Source: Diadophis punctatus similis (lineage: Eukaryota; Chordata; Lepidosauria; Squamata; Dipsadidae). From it: DNA of 64,000 nucleotides. The stretch spans positions 144,539,665 through 144,603,664 of the forward strand of contig JALIGW010000003.1 of NCBI GenBank assembly GCA_023053685.1, given 5' to 3'. A program made the translations under genes and the position numbers. This document shows, in pieces, positions 60,142 through 64,000 of this stretch (position 1 is its first letter; each line of letters opens with the position of its first letter). Under the pieces are notes generated by a model. That model made no database searches. It had not been told where the DNA came from and saw only the letters and a program-made list of their open reading frames with translations.

Positions 60142-61085
60142 TCCAGTAAGAAATGTTTGTAAAGTTGTAATGCACAAGAAATACTGTAGCTATACCTCAT
60201 AGGTATTATAAAAGCATTGTATATTCATCACTATTTAAACCCATGCCTTTTTATGAAAAACCCATTGTCTAGACAGAAACATTATGTATGATTTTTCCAG
60301 CCGATAGTAAAAATTGGATCGTAATAATGCTTCTGGAATACATTAATAACATTTAGAGTTGTCCATTCTTTTTAATTATTTTTGTTAAAAGAAGCCTGTT
60401 TAAGCAGCCCCCCCCCCCAAACATGTATAAAAGTAAATTTAACTCTGGCTGAGTTCTAAATAAAATAGAATGGAAAAATAGTGAAGAGACTGCATGGGAT
60501 ACTCACTGAGATGAGAAACATTTCTTTATATGTAACACCAAAAGAAACTTTTTTTTCTAAAATCAAATAGTAAAATAAATATTTGTACTGATTTCTAGTT
60601 ACTTGAAGATTGCAAAAGAAAGAAAGAAAGAAGGAAGGAAGGAAGGAAGGAAGGAAGGAAGGACAGAAGGAAGGAAAGAAGGAAAGAAGGAAAGAAGGAA
60701 AGAAAGAAAATTACTTAAGCTTTACACCATTCAATAACAGTTTGCCCGAATCAAATAAATATACTTTGCCATAGCTTATAAAAGGATCTTTTCTAATTTA
60801 GCTATTTCCATTAATGTCTGAGTCTACTGATCAATAATAACCATTGCTTAGTTTCCGTGTTCATAAGAATCATCTCCTTGGCAGCTGCAGCTTCATTTTT
60901 GCAAAGTAGCTTTCAATGAAATCAAAAACAAAACAAAAAAACAAAGAAACTAAACCAGCTCACCACATGCAAGCTCAATAAGGAAGTTATAAACATGCTC
61001 AGAGTTAGATTAATTTAATTATTGTGCTTTGTTGAGCCAAAATGCTAAAACCACAGAATCATTTATAATGCTGGGACGGCGAAAG
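60142..61085. other. No gene; one microsatellite
   Basis: AT-rich DNA with a purine-rich (GAAA)n/(GAAG)n tract at about 60620-60708. Some sequence next to 61085 may belong to the viral insertion, but I could not read it. Confidence 0.5.
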
Positions 61086-61461
61086 AAATTTTAGATATAT
61101 CAGAACTTGGCAAACGTGACCGCAATTGTTGGTAGTAAAAAACACCATCTTGCAATCTCTAGAAAAGTTACTGGATTTTATCTAGGAGGTAGATAAAATC
61201 CAAACTACAAGAGCCTGTCCAGAATTCTCCCTCTGAATATGTCTCGCATCTCCTTGGAGTTCTCTGAGGCTTTTTATCATTTTCCTCATCATCCTGAGTC
61301 TGCCGCTCTCCTTCTTACGTATATTGGATGGGGAACATGTTTACGGGTTTAAGAAATGTTCTATGGAAGTTGGTCTCAGCCCCTTCAAACTCACTCTCTT
61401 CGCTAACGCCATTGCAGTCCATATTTGTCCCAAGTATAACATATTCTGTTTTACTTATTTA

Positions 61462-62040
61462 CGAGGGTGAGTCAATAAGTAATGCCATTTTCTTTAGGAC
61501 AGGTATAATTACCAATACATACATCATACATACTGTACATCAAAATGAAGCTGGTCCTCTGTGGATCACATCCCTACTTCTCAACATAGTCACCGTTTCT
61601 CTCAATAGCAATGTTCCACCTTCGAATGAGAGCATGTATCCCTGCCTCGTAAAATTCTGTTGACTGTTCTTTGAGCCACTTCTTCACTGCAGTTTTCACT
61701 TCCTCGTCACTGGAATGATGTTTGCCTCTCAAACCCTCTTTCATGGGGCTATAATCTAAAGTATTGTCCTCAAACACATTTTGAAATCGTCTGTGAATGT
61801 TCACAGGGGTTTCCCCCTCAGCAACAAGGAATTCAATCACTGCTCTTTGTTTTTGATGCAATGCTAAGGGGGCAGCCATTTTGAATTTTCCTTGCGAGTC
61901 TAAAAACCTGAAAAGTAGGAAACAAAATATTTCAGAACGTAAATGATATAATCATTTATAACTGGGAAAAATTACAGGTATTTTTATCAAAAACTTCACC
62001 TGAAATAAAGAAAATGGAATGACTTTTTGACTCACCCTCG
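61462..62040 (-). mobile_element. Mariner with internal deletion, 579 bp
   Basis: Terminal repeats CGAGGGTGAGTCAATAAGT and GACTTTTTGACTCACCCTCG, TA on each side (61460-61461, 62041-62042). It carries the first and last parts of a mariner transposase gene joined in frame (61574-61879). Full mariners are about 1.3 kb, so more than half is missing. It is inserted in the hepadnaviral relic. Confidence 0.93.
61574..61879 (-). pseudogene. Deleted mariner transposase, 101-codon in-frame remnant
   Basis: The ATG at 61879 opens MAAPLALHQKQRAVIEFLVA, then GETPVNIHRRFQNVFEDN, the start of the N-terminal helix-turn-helix region. At about codon 43 it jumps to MKEGLRGKHHSSDEEVKTAV, then WLKEQSTEFYEAGIHALIRR and the family's C-terminal ERNGDYVEK. 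A complete mariner transposase has roughly 345 residues with a D,D34D catalytic triad; all of that core is deleted here, yet the join keeps the frame and no stop follows. The protein could not cut DNA. Whether it is expressed or binds the ends is unknown; the second helix-turn-helix needed for strong binding is also missing. Confidence 0.9.
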
Positions 62041-62110
62041 TAGATTACTTCATCCTCTCTCATCCAAACCCTAAATACCTTGCTGCCATTAGCCACAGTT
62101 GCATTCAGTG

Positions 62111-62274
62111 CAGCGGTTGGTTGCTCCTGGTTCGGACCAGTTCTTAGAACCTGTAGCTGAGGCGGCGGCGGGAGGCTCTGCCCACCCACCCGGGACGCTT
62201 CTGTGCATGTGCAGAAACATCGCACTTGAGCGCACGCATGAACTGGTGGCAAACTAATTTAGAACCCACCACTG
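62111..62274. mobile_element. hAT MITE, CAGnGGnGGG group, copy 10 (short form)
   Basis: 164 bp. It starts CAGCGGTTGGTTGCTCC and ends TAGAACCCACCACTG. Perfect duplication ATTCAGTG at 62103-62110 and 62275-62282. Close to copy 6. It lies in the hepadnaviral relic. Confidence 0.95.
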
Positions 62275-62702
62275 ATTCAGTGTCTTCAAACATATGGAAT
62301 CCCAATAAACTATGATAAATCAATGCCTGAACCTGTACAGGACATTCATTACATTGGCTACCGAATTACTGACAGGACTCTAGGTATTCCTAAAGAATAT
62401 CAAGAAAAAAGTTCCAACATTCTAAAAGAAATTGATTGTAAGAAAAGGTATGATTGGAAAAGAATACAATGCTTGGTAGGGCATTTAAACTTTCTTGCTA
62501 GTTTTTCTTCCTTTCAATGGTCTTTTCTAATCCCTCTGTATGCTATATGTAATAAGTCTGATGAACAATTTTCCAAATAGTATTAATAGTTATTGTTAAA
62601 AATTATTAAAACATTGACCCACAGAGCTAGTGTTGATTTAAGAACATCGAATAGTGTTGTAATGAAATTCAAACAATCTAGACCAATCTGTGTACAAGAA
62701 CT

Positions 62703-63059
62703 ATTGATTTGTTTACTTTGTTATTCATTATCAACCTCATGTTGTATTTTCTGATAGCATGTTTGTTGTCCAGAGATGCTTTGATCATTCTGCCTGCCTT
62801 TTGCCACCTGAGGTCAAAGATACTGCTAGTAGCTACACCCTTCTCCTATTTAAGACTTGGGTGCCCAAGCTCACTTAGATTTAGAGCCCCCTCCTTCGGA
62901 GCAATTCAGACTGTATTCTCTATGTCCATAGGCTTTCTGTGGCTTTTCTGTACTAGTCTGTAAGTGCCTTTAAGTGTGATTCTCTCTTCGATGTAAATGT
63001 CACTCTATAAAACTACTAAAGAACATGCATTTGAAGCATGCAACTTCATGCCTAATTAT
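62703..63059. other. Unassigned stretch between viral relic and L2
   Basis: No recognised coding block. It contains CTCCTATTTAAGACTTGG, a TATA-like context, and CTATAAAACTACTAAAG. It could be part of an LTR or of decayed viral sequence. I cannot decide. Confidence 0.35.
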
Positions 63060-63698
63060 TTCTTTCCTCCTGTTCTTGATACATTGCAGATGGCATGGGA
63101 TATATCACCAGACATGATCTGGTGCAAAATGCAGCTGCGAGTGCTGTGGTGGGTGTTTCAAGGTACACCCACGTAACACCTATACTCCGCCAGCTGCATT
63201 GGCTGCCCATTGGTCTTCGGGTACAATTCAAGGTGCTGATCATCATCTTTAAAGCCCTACATGGCTTAGGACCAGGCTATCTCCGGGACCGCATTCTGCC
63301 GCATAAATCCCTCCGACCGGTCAGGTCCCACAGAGTGTGTCTTCTCCAGGTCCCGTGAGCCAAACAATGCCAACTGGTGGGGCCTAGGGGGAGGGCCTTC
63401 TCTGTAGGGGCCCCCGCTCTCTGGAACCAACTTCCTCCAGGGATCCGAATCATCCCCACCTTGCTGGCCTTCAGAAAAGCCATTAAGACATGGCTCTTCT
63501 TGCAGGCGGGGTGAGTTTGAGACGATTCTATATCTGATGTCTCCCCCATGTATGTATGGTGTGTATTTATATATTTCTTAACTGTTTTTAAGGTGTTTTT
63601 AATGATTTGGAGTTTTTATAAAATGTTGTACGCTGCCCTGAGTCCTCAGGGAGTAGAGCGGCATAGAAAAACTACCAAATAAATAAATAAATAAATGA
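63060..63698 (+). pseudogene. L2 LINE 3' end
   Basis: Plus-strand C-terminus of L2 ORF2: HDLVQNAAASAVVGVSRYTH, then LRQLHWLPIGLRVQFKVLII and FKALHGLGPGYL, to RSHRVCLLQVP and a stop at 63356-63358. The frame continues beyond that stop with GRAFSVGAPALWNQLPPGIR and AFRKAIKTWLF. The 3' end is CGCTGCCCTGAGTCCTCAGG and GAGCGGCATAGAAAAACTAC with an (AAAT)n tail. It belongs to the same family as 33381 and lies between the hepadnaviral relic and the edge frame. Confidence 0.9.
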
Positions 63699-64000
63699 TA
63701 ATACAACTGATAAAGGAGAATTAATTGAGAAACATTGGATTGCAGCTGCCCAATCCTATCAGGAATTGTGGTTGCTTGCCCCTATAGTTGCTTCTTTAAC
63801 AATTATAGTGGACATATCAATTGCAGATAATCGATCAGCATGTACCAGGCCTCCAAGTCGTATGTTGTATGTCATATGTCTTATTATGGCACTGAGGCTG
63901 ATCAATTCTAATCCATCACTATCCCCTCATTATTCAACTGCTAGTGGAGTTCAAATAGGTGATCAGCCCCTGGTCAAAGATGATTGGCCTCCAGTTAAGA
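63693..64000 (+). other. Open frame running off the window edge, unassigned
   Basis: From just after the L2 tail one frame stays open for about 100 codons to the window end. It has ELIEKHWIAAAQSYQELWLL, a hydrophobic LAPIVASLTIIV stretch, then TRPPSRMLYVICLIMALRLI, a second hydrophobic segment, and ends DQPLVKDDWPPVK. The Trp-rich start, the PP before a hydrophobic segment and the following polar stretch suggest the leader of a retroviral Env (class II-like), but this is a guess from layout. No start codon is tied to it, and it could equally be the continuation of whatever the L2 interrupted. Confidence 0.35.

Larger units (their letters stand above)
61090..62702 (+). pseudogene. Endogenous hepadnavirus polymerase, reverse-transcriptase region
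   Basis: A degraded copy of the hepadnaviral polymerase gene, the enzyme that reverse-transcribes pregenomic RNA. Seen in order: KVTGFY (61164), MSRISL (61239) and AFYH (61269) in one frame; GLSPF (61372) and ANAI in the next; YL at 61456-61461; then, after a mariner, DYFILSHPNP (62043) and KYLAAISH; then, after a hAT MITE, YGIPINYDKSMP (62293), IHYIGYRI, DWKRIQCLVG (62452) and LIPLYA (62527). The catalytic YMDD position reads YLDY. Breaks: TAA at 61194-61196, a frame change between about 61290 and 61320, the two insertions, and TAG at 62578-62580. Faint similarity may run to about 62702. The layout and motifs match the hepadnaviral enzyme better than any retroviral one. Boundaries are approximate and the terminal protein, RNase H and core genes were not recognised. 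Endogenous hepadnaviruses are reported from snakes. This copy cannot function. Confidence 0.85.

Noticed and set aside
62323..62580. Class II retroviral pol (reverse-transcriptase connection region)
   Set aside because: First impression from the VGHLNF block. The DWK before it, the LIPLYA after it and the upstream GLSPF and LSHPNP blocks fit a hepadnaviral polymerase better.

Overview
This window reads as intergenic or intronic DNA of a squamate reptile, most likely a snake. The evidence is the repeat content: a full-length Sauria-type SINE with an ACCTTTACCTTT tail, CR1, L2 and RTE/BovB-like LINE fragments, an AATAG microsatellite on a LINE-type 3' tail (a known snake signature), and many hAT and mariner DNA elements. 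I found no convincing host protein-coding exon, rRNA, true tRNA gene or CRISPR array. Nearly every long open frame is part of a mobile element, a microsatellite, or a shadow in GC-rich palindromic DNA.

Layout. 0.2-1.6 kb: a hAT MITE and the 3' end of a Gypsy-type chromodomain retrotransposon with LTR and polypurine tract. 3.5-4.8 kb: a palindromic hAT MITE and a mariner-type MITE. 5.3-11.1 kb: a solo LTR (4-bp target duplication) split by a 5,145-bp hAT transposon (perfect 8-bp duplication) that carries a near-complete transposase gene with two premature stops, and which itself received a palindromic retroposon and a GC-rich foldback. 12-32 kb: sparse repeats (Sauria SINE, mariner MITEs, hAT MITEs, tRNA-derived SINEs, a LINE 3' end, a 418-bp solo LTR) between long unremarkable stretches. 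32-36 kb: CR1, L2 and a Rex/CR1-group LINE split by a 681-bp solo LTR. 37-39 kb: minisatellite, MITE, SINE and microsatellites. 40.7-45.9 kb: the densest nest, with one minus-strand L2 hosting a palindromic element (itself hosting a SINE) and a 1.9-kb LINE, then a plus-strand L2 hosting two sister 218-bp solo LTRs, a MITE and a SINE. 47-60 kb: RTE-like LINE, GC-rich repeats, a SINE split by a MITE, a near-perfect hairpin, a second copy of the 5-kb region's LTR, two CR1 ends and several hAT elements.

The main find is at about 61.1-62.7 kb: a degraded endogenous hepadnavirus polymerase (reverse-transcriptase region). It is cut once by an internally deleted mariner, next to the catalytic Asp motif, and once by a hAT MITE. 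Both insertions have clean target duplications, which dates them as later than the viral insertion. At the right edge an open frame with a hydrophobic segment runs out of the window and is unassigned.

The elements do not form a pathway. What they record is an order of events: LINE and virus insertions first, then LTR elements, then a burst of short hAT MITEs (ten copies of one TIR group, eight with perfect 8-bp duplications).
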